DNA of 60,944 bases from an uncultured Bacteroidaceae bacterium (GTDB taxonomy: Bacteria > Bacteroidota > Bacteroidia > Bacteroidales > Bacteroidaceae). Positions 1-8,064 of this stretch are shown piece after piece. Both the position numbers and the translations under genes were made by a program. The DNA is taken from positions 1 through 60,944 of the forward strand of contig CAJOEI010000007.1 of the NCBI GenBank assembly GCA_905233465.1. The letters are read 5' to 3'. The notes under the pieces are model-generated. The model saw only the letters and a program-made list of their open reading frames with translations, was not told the DNA's origin and ran no database searches. Each line of letters opens with the position of its first letter. Position 1 is the stretch's first letter.

Positions 1-30
1 TTCCAGTTGTGCGATTTCTGAGTAGCTCAT
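1..30 (-). CDS. 5' end of an unidentified gene, runs off the left edge
   Basis: An ATG on the minus strand at 30-28 opens a frame that reads MSYSEIAQLE before the window ends. It is too short to identify. The gene is believable because a near-perfect Bacteroidota promoter lies just upstream (-7 TATCTTTG at 57-64, TTTG at 85-88, 20-base spacing), giving a leader of about 20 nt. The terminator at 114-141 separates it from the gene behind it. Confidence 0.5.
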   Translation of the reverse strand, partial: MSYSEIAQLE

Positions 31-56
31 ATACGTATTATTCGTGTTCTCGCCCG

Positions 57-88
57 CAAAGATAACGCCTTTCCCCCACCCAGCCAAA
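57..88 (-). promoter_or_regulatory. Bacteroidota-type promoter for the gene leaving the left edge
   Basis: On the minus strand, TTTG (85-88) is followed after 20 bases by TATCTTTG (57-64). This matches the Bacteroidota primary sigma factor consensus (TTTG, 19-21 bases, TAnnTTTG). The inferred start of transcription is near position 50. Confidence 0.65.
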
Positions 89-113
89 TTTTAATCCTTT
101 TTTTCACAACAAA

Positions 114-141
114 GCCCTGCGGACAAGCGTGTCCGCAGGGC
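114..141 (-). terminator. 12-bp perfect hairpin after the 63-aa gene
   Basis: A perfect 12-bp stem (114-125 with 130-141) closes a four-base loop. It lies 45 bases past the stop of the small gene at 186-377. The minus strand continues with TTTGTTG rather than an unbroken U run, so intrinsic termination is likely but not textbook. It probably ends the transcript of the 1508-aa and 63-aa genes. Confidence 0.65.
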
Positions 142-185
142 CAAAATAGCTTTTATTATTTCTTATTTAGAGCAACGCGCGCATG

Positions 186-377
186 TTACTTGTTCCAGTC
201 GTCGTTCCAGACGTTGTAGTCTGAGCTCTGTTTTGTGTCACTATAATAGACGTTGCCTTGTGTTGTTGTACCGCCTGACCTCAAGCCGGTGTCACCGCCA
301 GACAACGTTGTAAGTATGCCGTCAGCTTGATGCAGTTTGACGACCAAGGTATTGGGAATGATATATGTCTTTTTCAT
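186..377 (-). CDS. Small MKKTYxxP-type protein of unknown function
   Basis: This 63-residue protein begins MKKTYIIPNTLVVKL and continues into a Ser/Gly/Thr-rich stretch (TTLSGG, then RSGG) and a polar Asn/Asp/Trp-rich tail. From general knowledge, small proteins starting MKKTYxxPxxxVV with a later SGG are very common in Prevotella and Bacteroides and have no known function. There is no classical signal peptide or membrane segment. It lies 114 bases downstream of the 1508-aa surface protein on the same strand, so it may be co-transcribed with it; a 12-bp inverted repeat (425-474) sits between them. The double-glycine motif makes a processed, exported peptide conceivable, but no cognate peptidase or transporter is nearby. 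Confidence 0.65.
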   Translation of the reverse strand: MKKTYIIPNTLVVKLHQADGILTTLSGGDTGLRSGGTTTQGNVYYSDTKQSSDYNVWNDDWNK

Positions 378-424
378 AACTTAGTTATTCAAATATTAAA
401 TGTTAATTGTATAATGTTTATCTG

Positions 425-474
425 TAGAATGTCAAAGCCACTTAGCTGTGAGCTATTTGACATTTGACATTCTA
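425..474. repeat. 12-bp inverted repeat between the 63-aa and 1508-aa genes
   Basis: TAGAATGTCAAA at 425-436 is the exact reverse complement of 463-474. The 26-base loop holds a smaller AGCT/AGCT palindrome. A period-8 to 10 ATTTGACATT-like repeat continues to 487. The structure lies in the intercistronic gap on the minus strand. It lacks a clear U tract, so it could be a 3' stabiliser, a processing site or a weak terminator. Confidence 0.6.
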
Positions 475-491
475 CATTTTACATTCATGTC

Positions 492-3400
492 TTATTTCAC
501 GAGCACTTTCTTGCCGTTCACAATGTAGATGCCCTTCTGAGCCTTCTGCACACGCTGACCTGCGAGGTTGAAGATGGGTGCATTGTCTGTTGTAAATTGT
601 CCATTGTCAATTGCATTGATGCCAGTCTCACCGTTGAAGTTGAAGGACAGAGCCTTAACACCACCAATACCGCTACTCACTGTGAAGTATGCACGATAAG
701 CACCTACCGTCACGTCGCTATCAACATTGTAAAGGGCGTTGTTGCTTACCACGAAGGCATTGCTGTTGGCAGAGGTCAGACTTACGCCATCGTATGTACC
801 TACATAGTTTACTGTATAACCATCAGCTGTAGCAGAAGACCCCTGAACACTTGCACCGGGCATTTCAACGTCTGTTGCAGTAAGGCTTGCTCCATTTGAG
901 CTTGCCTTCACCAGATAAGGTTTACCGGCTACGATGGTAGAAGCATCACTCAGTGTCATGCTGATGTGGTCACCTGTCACAGTGATGCCAGAAAGCTCCT
1001 TCACTTGAGCGAATGCACTCTTGTTAAATGCGAATGGCACGCAAAGTGTGTTCCAATTATCTGCGGAGAAAGTGCGGTCTATCGTCACAGCGGGATATGT
1101 ACCAGCGGCATATGGAGTTGCAGATGGCAATGTCAGCTTCTGATCTGCAACCTTTGTGATAGAAACATCGGTGAAGAAGATATTACCGATATTCGTTAGC
1201 GTGAGCACATAATCACCAGCACTAGTAGTCATGAAGTATACTTTTTTCTCCACGAACGTCTGAGTTTTGTTCTCGCCTAATTCAAATTCGTCTAGAACAG
1301 CCGTTTCTTCACCCTTTTGAACTGTTGCCTTATAGCTGCTAACAACTCCACCACCATCACCGGTTCCTTGCGAACAATATTTCACTTTAAACTCATACAT
1401 CGTATTAGCCTTCAGAGGCATTGTGTACAGACCTGTATTACCGTAATATGAGGATTTTGGAGCATCCCAGTTATTATAATACCAGGCAGTTTTATTAGAC
1501 GTAATGTCGAAATTATAGTCTCCGGATGGGGTGACCTGTTGTCCCCATCCATTGTCCTGACGGCTCCATCCCTTAGGATTATTTCCATCAGCGATATTCA
1601 TATCCCAGTTATAGATTGCATTGACACTTTCAACGTTGGCAAACCATGTGGCACCTGTCAAATTGGTCGTGGCGGTCTGCACGGATGCCTTTGTGTTGGA
1701 TGCTTCTTGGTCAATGTCATTTGCAGCAGCCAAGGTTGTGAGAGCTGCGATGTTGTTGTAAGGAGCATAATCGCCTGTCTCGAAACCAAGATGATTGTAA
1801 TAAGTGGTTGTTGCCGTGCTAATAGCTGAGTTCAGTGCAGCATAGTCAGCAGCGTTAGCGTAGTAGGAAGCTGTCAGAATCAACTGACATTCATCCATGT
1901 TATACCATGCTTCTCCTGTCGTTGTCCCGATTGAAACTTTTACATCTGTAGCAGAAGCAAGGCTAAATGAAACTTCCATCTTAAAAGCATCGCCATTCGC
2001 TGCTTCAACAGTAGTTGTTTCGGTTCCAGCTTTCAGCGTAAGAGTCGTACCTGCTGCTGTACACACATAAACCGACAACTTATATGAACCAGCAGGTAGG
2101 TTTATATTTTGATATACTTCACTGCTGGTAGGATTATTTGTCCAAAAAGCAAAATAATAGTCACCACCACCTTCTACTAATCTTCCTTCTTTCTTTTTCT
2201 CATCCGACCTATTACTTTGATAACCACCACCAACATTCAGAGTCCAGCCAGTTGGTACATTGTTAGCGCCAAAGCTTTCAAAGCTTGGATTAACGAGAAC
2301 ATCAGTATAAACTGCATTGTCAGTATCCTGAGCCTTTACAGCTGCGATGTAGTCATCGTGATAGGCCGTTTCAGCTTCGGATGCTGTTACGTAAGTCCCG
2401 TTTGTATATTTAGTTGCAGACGTTCCAGCGGCATAAGCAGCCTGACCCGTTGCATCCAAAGCTGCTGCCTTGGTGTCGTAGTTGCTCTTGATGGTTGTAA
2501 TCTCGTTATACACAACCTTGCTCTTAGTAGCTGCATAGATTGCGGCCTGAGCTGCAACAAGATTATCGATGTTGTTTGTTGTGTTGTAAGTGTTAACAGC
2601 CGAAGTCTGAGTGGATTCAACAGAGCTATTCATCTTACCCACAACAGCCGTTACACTTTCAGGCAAAGTTGGGTCGTAAGTCAACTTGAAGTTGTCGAAT
2701 ATCATCCAACCGCCACTCGTTGACTCGTCCTTCACACCAATAGTGAGGTCCTTACCTGCTTCCACCTTAAGGTAAAGAGTAGTTAAACAGAGGCTCTCGT
2801 CAGCAGCCAAATCCGAAGACGTCGTCGCATAGTTTGTAGTACAAGCTCGATAAGGAGCTACGGTAGAATACGTTGTTTCGTTACAAGTCGCATATAGCGC
2901 AACATTTGCATCTTCATGACAATTATCTACCTGTGCCGTCAGTTTGTAAGTTCCAGCAGGCAAATTTTTGATGACTTGTGAAAATACAACGTTATTATTG
3001 CTCCAAGATTCAGCAGCGCCAGCGTTGAACTGACGATTACCAGAAGTACCAGTAATAGTCCAGCCTTGTGTCGTTCCACTTGCACCATTTGTATAAGTAC
3101 CAGAGAATGTTGGATTGACAATCACGCCCGTCCAATCAGCATCGGCACCAGTGTTGGCAGCGAAAGCAGCGATAGAAGCCTTGGCATTTACGATTGCTGT
3201 CTGTAGGGCGTTGTAGTTGGCAACGGTCTTGCTTCCCGTATATGCCGTATTAGCAGCATCAAGAGCAGCACGAACGTCACCAGCCATTGGCTCAGCTGTA
3301 AGGCTTGTTATGCTCACATCGGGCAGAGTGCTGTAGTAGGTCAGCGTGAAGTTATCGAAGAACAAATCACAATTATCCTTTACACCTTTACCCTTAATAC

Positions 3401-5018
3401 CAAAATTCTTGCTGTTAGCACTCTCGTTAATAGCGATTGTATAAGTGTCTGGGGTATAACCATTAGGGAGAACTATTTCATCAGTACCAACATAGAATTT
3501 AGCATTCCCGTCAATATTTCGTGCATATGCATTGACACTCAATACGTAATTACCTTCCTCTAGTCCTGAAAATGTTTGATACATATCTTCGGTAACGTTA
3601 TAGCCTGAAGCACCTGCGATATATGTACCTACTTTCTTATCCCCAAGCTTAGTAAGAGTCCGAGCGAGGAATGAATTCTTTGAACGCGTCCAGCCTTCAG
3701 GGGCTTGCTTATCTGCCGTAGCAGCCTCAAAGCTCGGGTTGGTGATAAACACCTCTGTAACAACGTCGCCATTTACCAATACGCCACTACCAACTGCCTC
3801 TATCTTTATGGTAGAAGTCGCATCACTCTTGAAATAGAATGAGCCTGCAGAGAGGTTCATGAATGTGTAACCACCAGCTGTGAATTCCTTGCTTGCTGTA
3901 GCATCAGCATCATCGCTATCATCCTGAGTGTAGTAGAGTTTTGCGGCGTCAGAGGAATTAATCCTGTACCAACCAGCAGAACCTACAGAAAACTCGTACC
4001 ATGTGTCTTTCGTTGCAGAGTTATTGCTGTTGAAAGTTGCAGGTGAGTAATACTCCACGTTGTTGCCAAGATAGAAAAGACGAACGTTGTCAATACCCAT
4101 CCAATTAGCTGTTGTTCCTGTCTGTTCTAAGCCGATTGAAAGAGTCTTATTTTTGACAAGCGTCTGAACTTCATAAAACGTAGGAACAGTGGTAGCAAGG
4201 TAAGTCTTATCACTATTTGCAAACACATATTGATTGCTACTACCCAAGTTGTTGACAAAAGCCGCCATTCTCAGTGTATAGACACCATTAGATAAAAGGC
4301 TAACGTCTTGATACATTTTATTTACCTTACCTGTGTCTTTATTCCAATTTTCCCAGAAATAACCATCAAAGGCTCCTTTTTGATTATTAGCCTTTTGTGA
4401 ATTTTGGAAACCACCTGTTGCTGTCCAACCGCTGACATTCGTTTCAAAAGTTGTATTTGTAACTCTGGAACTCACATCAGTTCCGTATTTTTGAGACATA
4501 TATGTGGCGTAATCAGCCTCAGTAACAAATTGCCAAATGGTGTATTTTTCATCCAATCCAGCTTGTTCTTGTGAATTACAAGCTACTCTCCATCCGTTTG
4601 CAGTTTCGGCATTTATATATACGTATGCAGTACTGGTTCCATCCCAACTAAACGGATGAAGTTTATAAGTTGAACCGGCTGAAACTTCGTTGATTTGGAA
4701 ATAAGTCTCATTATTGTAATCAGCATAACTACCAGCTACAATGGCCCAATATTTACCCCAGAAATAACCAGTATCAACATTTTTTTGACGAATTTTGATG
4801 TAGCCGCTTTTGTCGGATTCTAATAAATCCCAAGCCATTCCTTCCAACTGTACATAAGGAATGTTGTCATTAGATACAAAAAGGAATTTTTGTGTAGCAG
4901 GATTGTAAAGGTAATATGTATTACCTGCAGAGGGAGTAGATGCTGTAGGAACGACATCTGCCCACATACTAACCGAGCACAGTAGTGCTGCGATTGCGAA
5001 AAGTAGTTTTCTTTTCAT
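492..5018 (-). CDS. Very large secreted surface protein with repeated jelly-roll-like domains and a C-terminal sorting-like tail
   Basis: The 1508-residue product starts with a clear signal peptide (MKRKLLFAIAALLCSVSMWA). About five related segments follow, near residues 190-315, 425-560, 640-785, 910-1060 and 1130-1290. Each has the pattern of a bacterial carbohydrate-binding-like beta sandwich: a W-rich start (GWTxTG or PxGWT), a central DMYQ-, KMYQ- or EVYQ-type motif, and an ending of the form DNFxLxY or DNVRLFY. Ala/Thr-rich helical linkers separate them. The C-terminus (FNLAGQRVQKAQKGIYIVNG then KKVLVK) resembles the tail common on Prevotella secreted proteins and is like a type IX secretion sorting domain; type IX export is inference. 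No catalytic domain is recognisable. The gene is visibly A/T-richer than the operons around 7-30 kb. Its promoter is at 5110-5117. A surface glycan-binding or adhesin role is likely. Confidence 0.7.
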   Translation of the reverse strand: MKRKLLFAIAALLCSVSMWADVVPTASTPSAGNTYYLYNPATQKFLFVSNDNIPYVQLEGMAWDLLESDKSGYIKIRQKNVDTGYFWGKYWAIVAGSYADYNNETYFQINEVSAGSTYKLHPFSWDGTSTAYVYINAETANGWRVACNSQEQAGLDEKYTIWQFVTEADYATYMSQKYGTDVSSRVTNTTFETNVSGWTATGGFQNSQKANNQKGAFDGYFWENWNKDTGKVNKMYQDVSLLSNGVYTLRMAAFVNNLGSSNQYVFANSDKTYLATTVPTFYEVQTLVKNKTLSIGLEQTGTTANWMGIDNVRLFYLGNNVEYYSPATFNSNNSATKDTWYEFSVGSAGWYRINSSDAAKLYYTQDDSDDADATASKEFTAGGYTFMNLSAGSFYFKSDATSTIKIEAVGSGVLVNGDVVTEVFITNPSFEAATADKQAPEGWTRSKNSFLARTLTKLGDKKVGTYIAGASGYNVTEDMYQTFSGLEEGNYVLSVNAYARNIDGNAKFYVGTDEIVLPNGYTPDTYTIAINESANSKNFGIKGKGVKDNCDLFFDNFTLTYYSTLPDVSITSLTAEPMAGDVRAALDAANTAYTGSKTVANYNALQTAIVNAKASIAAFAANTGADADWTGVIVNPTFSGTYTNGASGTTQGWTITGTSGNRQFNAGAAESWSNNNVVFSQVIKNLPAGTYKLTAQVDNCHEDANVALYATCNETTYSTVAPYRACTTNYATTSSDLAADESLCLTTLYLKVEAGKDLTIGVKDESTSGGWMIFDNFKLTYDPTLPESVTAVVGKMNSSVESTQTSAVNTYNTTNNIDNLVAAQAAIYAATKSKVVYNEITTIKSNYDTKAAALDATGQAAYAAGTSATKYTNGTYVTASEAETAYHDDYIAAVKAQDTDNAVYTDVLVNPSFESFGANNVPTGWTLNVGGGYQSNRSDEKKKEGRLVEGGGDYYFAFWTNNPTSSEVYQNINLPAGSYKLSVYVCTAAGTTLTLKAGTETTTVEAANGDAFKMEVSFSLASATDVKVSIGTTTGEAWYNMDECQLILTASYYANAADYAALNSAISTATTTYYNHLGFETGDYAPYNNIAALTTLAAANDIDQEASNTKASVQTATTNLTGATWFANVESVNAIYNWDMNIADGNNPKGWSRQDNGWGQQVTPSGDYNFDITSNKTAWYYNNWDAPKSSYYGNTGLYTMPLKANTMYEFKVKYCSQGTGDGGGVVSSYKATVQKGEETAVLDEFELGENKTQTFVEKKVYFMTTSAGDYVLTLTNIGNIFFTDVSITKVADQKLTLPSATPYAAGTYPAVTIDRTFSADNWNTLCVPFAFNKSAFAQVKELSGITVTGDHISMTLSDASTIVAGKPYLVKASSNGASLTATDVEMPGASVQGSSATADGYTVNYVGTYDGVSLTSANSNAFVVSNNALYNVDSDVTVGAYRAYFTVSSGIGGVKALSFNFNGETGINAIDNGQFTTDNAPIFNLAGQRVQKAQKGIYIVNGKKVLVK

Positions 5019-5109
5019 TTGTTTTGTTTATTAGTTATTGTTAGTTGTTTGTTGCGTAGTGTGTTAAGGTATGCGCATGTAGCGCATGCATACGTGCGTA
5101 ATGCGGGCG

Positions 5110-5117
5110 CAAAGGTA
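5110..5117 (-). promoter_or_regulatory. -7 element for the 1508-aa surface protein gene
   Basis: The minus strand reads TACCTTTG, matching TAnnTTTG, 92 bases before the ATG. No good -33 box is visible at the usual spacing. The leader (about 5019-5105) contains nested GCATG/CATGC and GTAT/ATAC inverted repeats around 5070-5095 that could fold. Confidence 0.45.
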
Positions 5118-5293
5118 CGGAATTGTTGTGAAACAGTCATAATGTTTCTGATAATTATCGTTTTAGGCGTATCGTTTTAACGTTCTTTAGCACTGTATTT
5201 GATGCATGTCAATTCGCCAGTGGCGCGTCCGATGATTATTAACGTGGGGAATTATTTGCGATTCCCGGAGGATAATCTCTAATCCTCAAGGGA

Positions 5294-5393
5294 TTTTTTG
5301 TTCATCATCCGGGCAAATGTTTGAGTCCACGCACATGGACTCAAGAGTCCACGCACATGGACTCAAAGAAATGTGCGGATGTTGAACAAAAAA
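5294..5393. repeat. Large imperfect inverted repeat enclosing two tandem palindromes
   Basis: Arms of about 22 bases (near 5294-5315 and 5372-5393, each with a TTTTTTGTTCA or TGAACAAAAAA end and a CATCCG or CGGATG core) face each other. Between them are two back-to-back copies of a palindrome (5321-5344 and 5345-5366), each GAGTCCA, six bases, TGGACTC. No gene overlaps. The sequence can form a cruciform or a long RNA hairpin. The AACATCCGCA core in the arm also occurs in the tandem repeat at 35036-35167. Confidence 0.65.
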
Positions 5394-5446
5394 GGGCAGG
5401 AAGATCTTAAGCAAGCGACCAGAAGGTGGTGCTTATTTAAGTTTGG

Positions 5447-5505
5447 GGAGTTCTTTGCCGCAAAGAACTCCACATCTTAACTTCAGAAAGTTGAGTAATA
5501 CTCAA
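5447..5505. repeat. Cluster of short perfect hairpins upstream of the AAA ATPase gene
   Basis: Three consecutive inverted repeats lie here: an 11-bp stem with a 3-base loop (5447-5457 with 5461-5471), AACTT with AAGTT (5479-5492), and TTGAGT with ACTCAA (5491-5505). The first could be a terminator or a protein-binding site, but no gene clearly ends into it. The gap 5019-5715 otherwise holds a period-8 to 9 repeat (TCGTAAAT-like, 5508-5540), the promoter at 5568-5599 and the phased sites at 5608-5697. Confidence 0.6.
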
Positions 5506-5567
5506 TCGTAAATAAATCGTAAATTGTAAATCGTCAAATCCATTTCTTCACATTTTCTTCCTATTTA

Positions 5568-5599
5568 TTTGTTCGTCCCAGATAAAGTTTGTTACTTTG
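5568..5599 (+). promoter_or_regulatory. Promoter for the AAA/DUF4143 ATPase gene
   Basis: TTTG (5568-5571) is followed after 20 bases by TTACTTTG (5592-5599), one mismatch from TAnnTTTG. The inferred start of transcription falls near 5604, so the first phased repeat lies at the very start of the transcript. Confidence 0.5.
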
Positions 5600-5607
5600 C
5601 ACACGCC

Positions 5608-5697
5608 AAAAGTGTTCATCAACGATAACACATCTAAGTAAAAAGTGTTTATCATGGTTAACACTTTTACGCCAAAAGTGTTCATCAACGATAACAA
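5608..5697 (+). promoter_or_regulatory. Three AAAAGTGTT...TAACA sites at exact 33-base spacing in the leader
   Basis: AAAAGTGTT begins at 5608, 5641 and 5674, exactly 33 bases apart (about three helical turns). Each copy is followed by an ATCA core and TAACA, so each unit is an imperfect inverted repeat. The middle unit is a full one (AAAAGTGTT, ten bases, AACACTTTT, 5641-5668). The outer two belong to an identical 28-base direct repeat (5603-5630 and 5669-5696). The position between the inferred transcription start and the ATG fits an operator for autoregulation or a set of leader hairpins. Confidence 0.55.
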
Positions 5698-5715
5698 AAC
5701 CTATAGCAAGACGAA

Positions 5716-6921
5716 ATGGAAAGTCTATTTAAACGCCACGATGCCTATCTATCTACCGTTCCGATGGAGTACATCCGTGACTTCATGCAACGGGTAAACT
5801 GGCAGTCGCGTCTTATCGTAATCCGAGGTCCTAAGGGAGTTGGGAAATCTACGCTGATGCAACAGTACATCAAGCAGAACTTCTCATCTGGCGACCGCCA
5901 TGTCCTCTATTGCTCTGCTGATACGAACTATTTTGCCGCACATACGTTGCTTGATTTGGCAGACAACTTTGTCAAGATGGGGGGTAAATGGCTCTTCATT
6001 GACGAGGTTCACAAATATCCAGGGTGGAGTCGTGAAATCAAAGAGATATACGATCTCTATCGTGAGTTGCACATCGTGTTGAGCGGCTCTTCGCTTATTC
6101 AGATTAACGATGGGCAAGCAGACCTGTCCCGTCGTATCCTTATCTATGACATGCCAGGACTGTCCTTCCGCGAATTCCTGCATCTGGATGTGGGCCTCGA
6201 TATAAAGCCCGTATCTCTGAAGCAATTGTTGGATAATCCTGCAGAGTTCTGCATGGAAATAATATCGTTATGTCATCCGTTGGAGCATTTCGGACGTTAT
6301 CTGCAATTTGGTTATTATCCTTTTTATTTTGAGCAGAAGCAAGAATACTACGATAAGTTGGAAAACACTATAAACTATATCATTGATGTAGAGCTGACTA
6401 AATTCCGTGGTTTAGACGTGGGTTACACTCGTCAGGTAAAGGCTCTGCTCCACGTTATTTCCCAAATGACACCCTACGAGGTTGATATAGCGAAGCTGTC
6501 AAAGGCGTCAGGCATCAGCCGGCAGTCAACTCTCAAGTACCTTACCCATCTTGAGGAGGCTCGTCTCATCCGTCGCCTCTTTACAGACCTTAAAACTGTT
6601 ACCGACTTGCAAAAACCTGATAAGATTTATCTCGATAACAGCAACCAACTCTATTTGCTATGTATAGAACGTCCGGAAATAGGCACAGTCCGGGAGGCCT
6701 TTTTCGCCAATCAGCTGGCTTCGGCAGGCCATACGATAGAGTATGCTGGTTACAAGAGGGGAGATTTCCGTATTGACGATAGCATTATCATTGAGGTGGG
6801 CGGCCAAGACAAGGACTTCAGCCAGATTGCCGACCAAGAAAACGCGTATATAGCCGCAGATAACATTGAGTCTGCCTATATGAGGAAAATTCCTCTTTGG
6901 GCTTTTGGATTTCTGTATTGA
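5716..6921 (+). CDS. AAA family ATPase with DUF4143-type C-terminal region
   Basis: The 401-residue product has a P-loop ATPase domain at the N-terminus: Walker A GPKGVGKST near residues 38-46 and Walker B WLFIDE near 92-97, followed by a sensor-like LSGSS. The C-terminal half has a winged-helix-like stretch (LSKASGISRQSTLKYLTHLE) and a nuclease-fold-like end (DFRIDDSIIIEVGG). This is the architecture of the AAA_14 plus DUF4143 family, whose role is unknown; such genes are often horizontally acquired. Its stop codon lies four bases from the convergent permease stop codon (6926), exactly where an ABC ATPase gene would be expected in the B12 operon. The gene is A/T-richer than that operon, which suggests later arrival. 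The phased sites at 5608-5697 probably control it. Confidence 0.85.
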   Translation: MESLFKRHDAYLSTVPMEYIRDFMQRVNWQSRLIVIRGPKGVGKSTLMQQYIKQNFSSGDRHVLYCSADTNYFAAHTLLDLADNFVKMGGKWLFIDEVHKYPGWSREIKEIYDLYRELHIVLSGSSLIQINDGQADLSRRILIYDMPGLSFREFLHLDVGLDIKPVSLKQLLDNPAEFCMEIISLCHPLEHFGRYLQFGYYPFYFEQKQEYYDKLENTINYIIDVELTKFRGLDVGYTRQVKALLHVISQMTPYEVDIAKLSKASGISRQSTLKYLTHLEEARLIRRLFTDLKTVTDLQKPDKIYLDNSNQLYLLCIERPEIGTVREAFFANQLASAGHTIEYAGYKRGDFRIDDSIIIEVGGQDKDFSQIADQENAYIAADNIESAYMRKIPLWAFGFLY

Positions 6922-6925
6922 TACT

Positions 6926-7918
6926 CTACTCTTTCTTCATCATCACCCAGATAACTACTGGTGCGCCGATGAATGGGGTGATGACATTGATGGGTATGAT
7001 GGTGTTTGCGGGCTGGGTGGAGAGGATGTTGCAGAGCAGTGCCAGCGCGGCGCCGGTGAGCAGTGTTGCGGGCAGCAGTGCGCGGTGGTCGGCTGTGCCG
7101 AGCAGGAGGCGTGCGAGATGTGGCACGGCGAGTCCGATGAAGGCTATCGGCCCGCAGAAGGCGGTGGATGTGGCAGTGAGCAGTCCGGTGACCAGTAATA
7201 ATAATGTACGCGTGCGCGCGATGTTGATGCCCAGGTTGGCGGCGTAGCGCTGGCCCAGCAGCAGGGCATTGAGTGGCTTGACCAGCAGCAGGGCGAGTGC
7301 TATGCCTGTACACATCGATGCGGCAAAGAGCGGCAGACGGTCGAGGGTGACGTTGGCGAAGCTGCCCAAGCCCCACACCATGAACGAGCGCACGCCCTCT
7401 TCCGTGGCACCATAGTTGAGCAGCGAGATGACGGATGATGTCAGATAGCCTATCATCACACCGGCAATGAGCAGCATAGTGTCGGAGCGCAGCACTTGTG
7501 ACAGGCTGATGAGCAGGGCCATCACGGCCCATGCGCCGAGCATGGCGGTGATGATGACCAGCATGAAGCCGCCAATGGCATAGCCTCCAGCAGCGAAGGA
7601 GCCTCCCAGCAGGAGCATGGCCACAGCGACGCCCAGGTTGGCACCGCCGTCGATGCCCAGGATGCTTGGGCCTGCCAGAGGGTTCCGGAAGGCTGTCTGC
7701 AGCAGCAGACCAGCGGCCGCCAGGCCAGCGCCGGAGAGCAAGGCAGTGATGGCCGAGGGCACGCGGCTCTCCCAGATGATATAAGCCCACGAGGGGCGTG
7801 CCGCCTCACCGCCAGTGAGGATGTCCGTGATGACGGATGCGGGTATGCTGACGGCTCCGAGATATATGTTGGCCGCGAAAAGCGCCAGTGTTGCGAGGAA
7901 GAGGGTGAAGAGCTTCAC
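6926..7918 (-). CDS. btuC: FecCD/BtuC-family ABC transporter permease
   Basis: This 330-residue, very hydrophobic protein has about nine or ten membrane segments and belongs to the FecCD (BtuC) inner-membrane permease family. Recognisable family stretches include LAGPSILGIDGGANLG near residues 81-96, the NPLAGP motif and GPIAFIGLAVPHLARLLLG near 270. It would move cobamide or siderophore across the inner membrane. It follows the binding-protein gene (8065-9330) by 146 bases, so the pair and the receptor upstream form one import system. Every complete system of this family needs a cytoplasmic ATPase (BtuD/FecE). None follows: the next gene is the convergent AAA ATPase. The specific B12 assignment rests on the neighbouring BtuG-like gene. 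Confidence 0.8.
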   Translation of the reverse strand: MKLFTLFLATLALFAANIYLGAVSIPASVITDILTGGEAARPSWAYIIWESRVPSAITALLSGAGLAAAGLLLQTAFRNPLAGPSILGIDGGANLGVAVAMLLLGGSFAAGGYAIGGFMLVIITAMLGAWAVMALLISLSQVLRSDTMLLIAGVMIGYLTSSVISLLNYGATEEGVRSFMVWGLGSFANVTLDRLPLFAASMCTGIALALLLVKPLNALLLGQRYAANLGINIARTRTLLLLVTGLLTATSTAFCGPIAFIGLAVPHLARLLLGTADHRALLPATLLTGAALALLCNILSTQPANTIIPINVITPFIGAPVVIWVMMKKE

Positions 7919-8064
7919 AGTGATTAAAACTATATTACGTGAACCACAGATTACGCAGATTAAACAGATTTATCCAGCTTCTTATCTTATCTGTGTAATT
8001 TCAATATGTATTTCTCAGATTTACCAAGGCCTCAATCCGTGTAATCTGCGTAATCTGTGGTGCG
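7919..8064. other. Gap with an imperfect inverted repeat (no gene)
   Basis: The 146-base gap between the binding-protein and permease genes holds two facing arms, ACCACAGATTACGCAGATTA (7932-7951) and a matching TAATCTGCGTAATCTGTGGT (about 8041-8060), about 90 bases apart. On the minus-strand transcript this could form a long stem, which may tune expression of the permease relative to the binding protein or mark a small repeat element. Confidence 0.5.

Noticed and set aside
6876..7790. 304-residue minus-strand frame overlapping the permease in another frame
   Set aside because: Arg/His/Ala-rich shadow of a G/C-rich gene; the FecCD permease frame explains the region.
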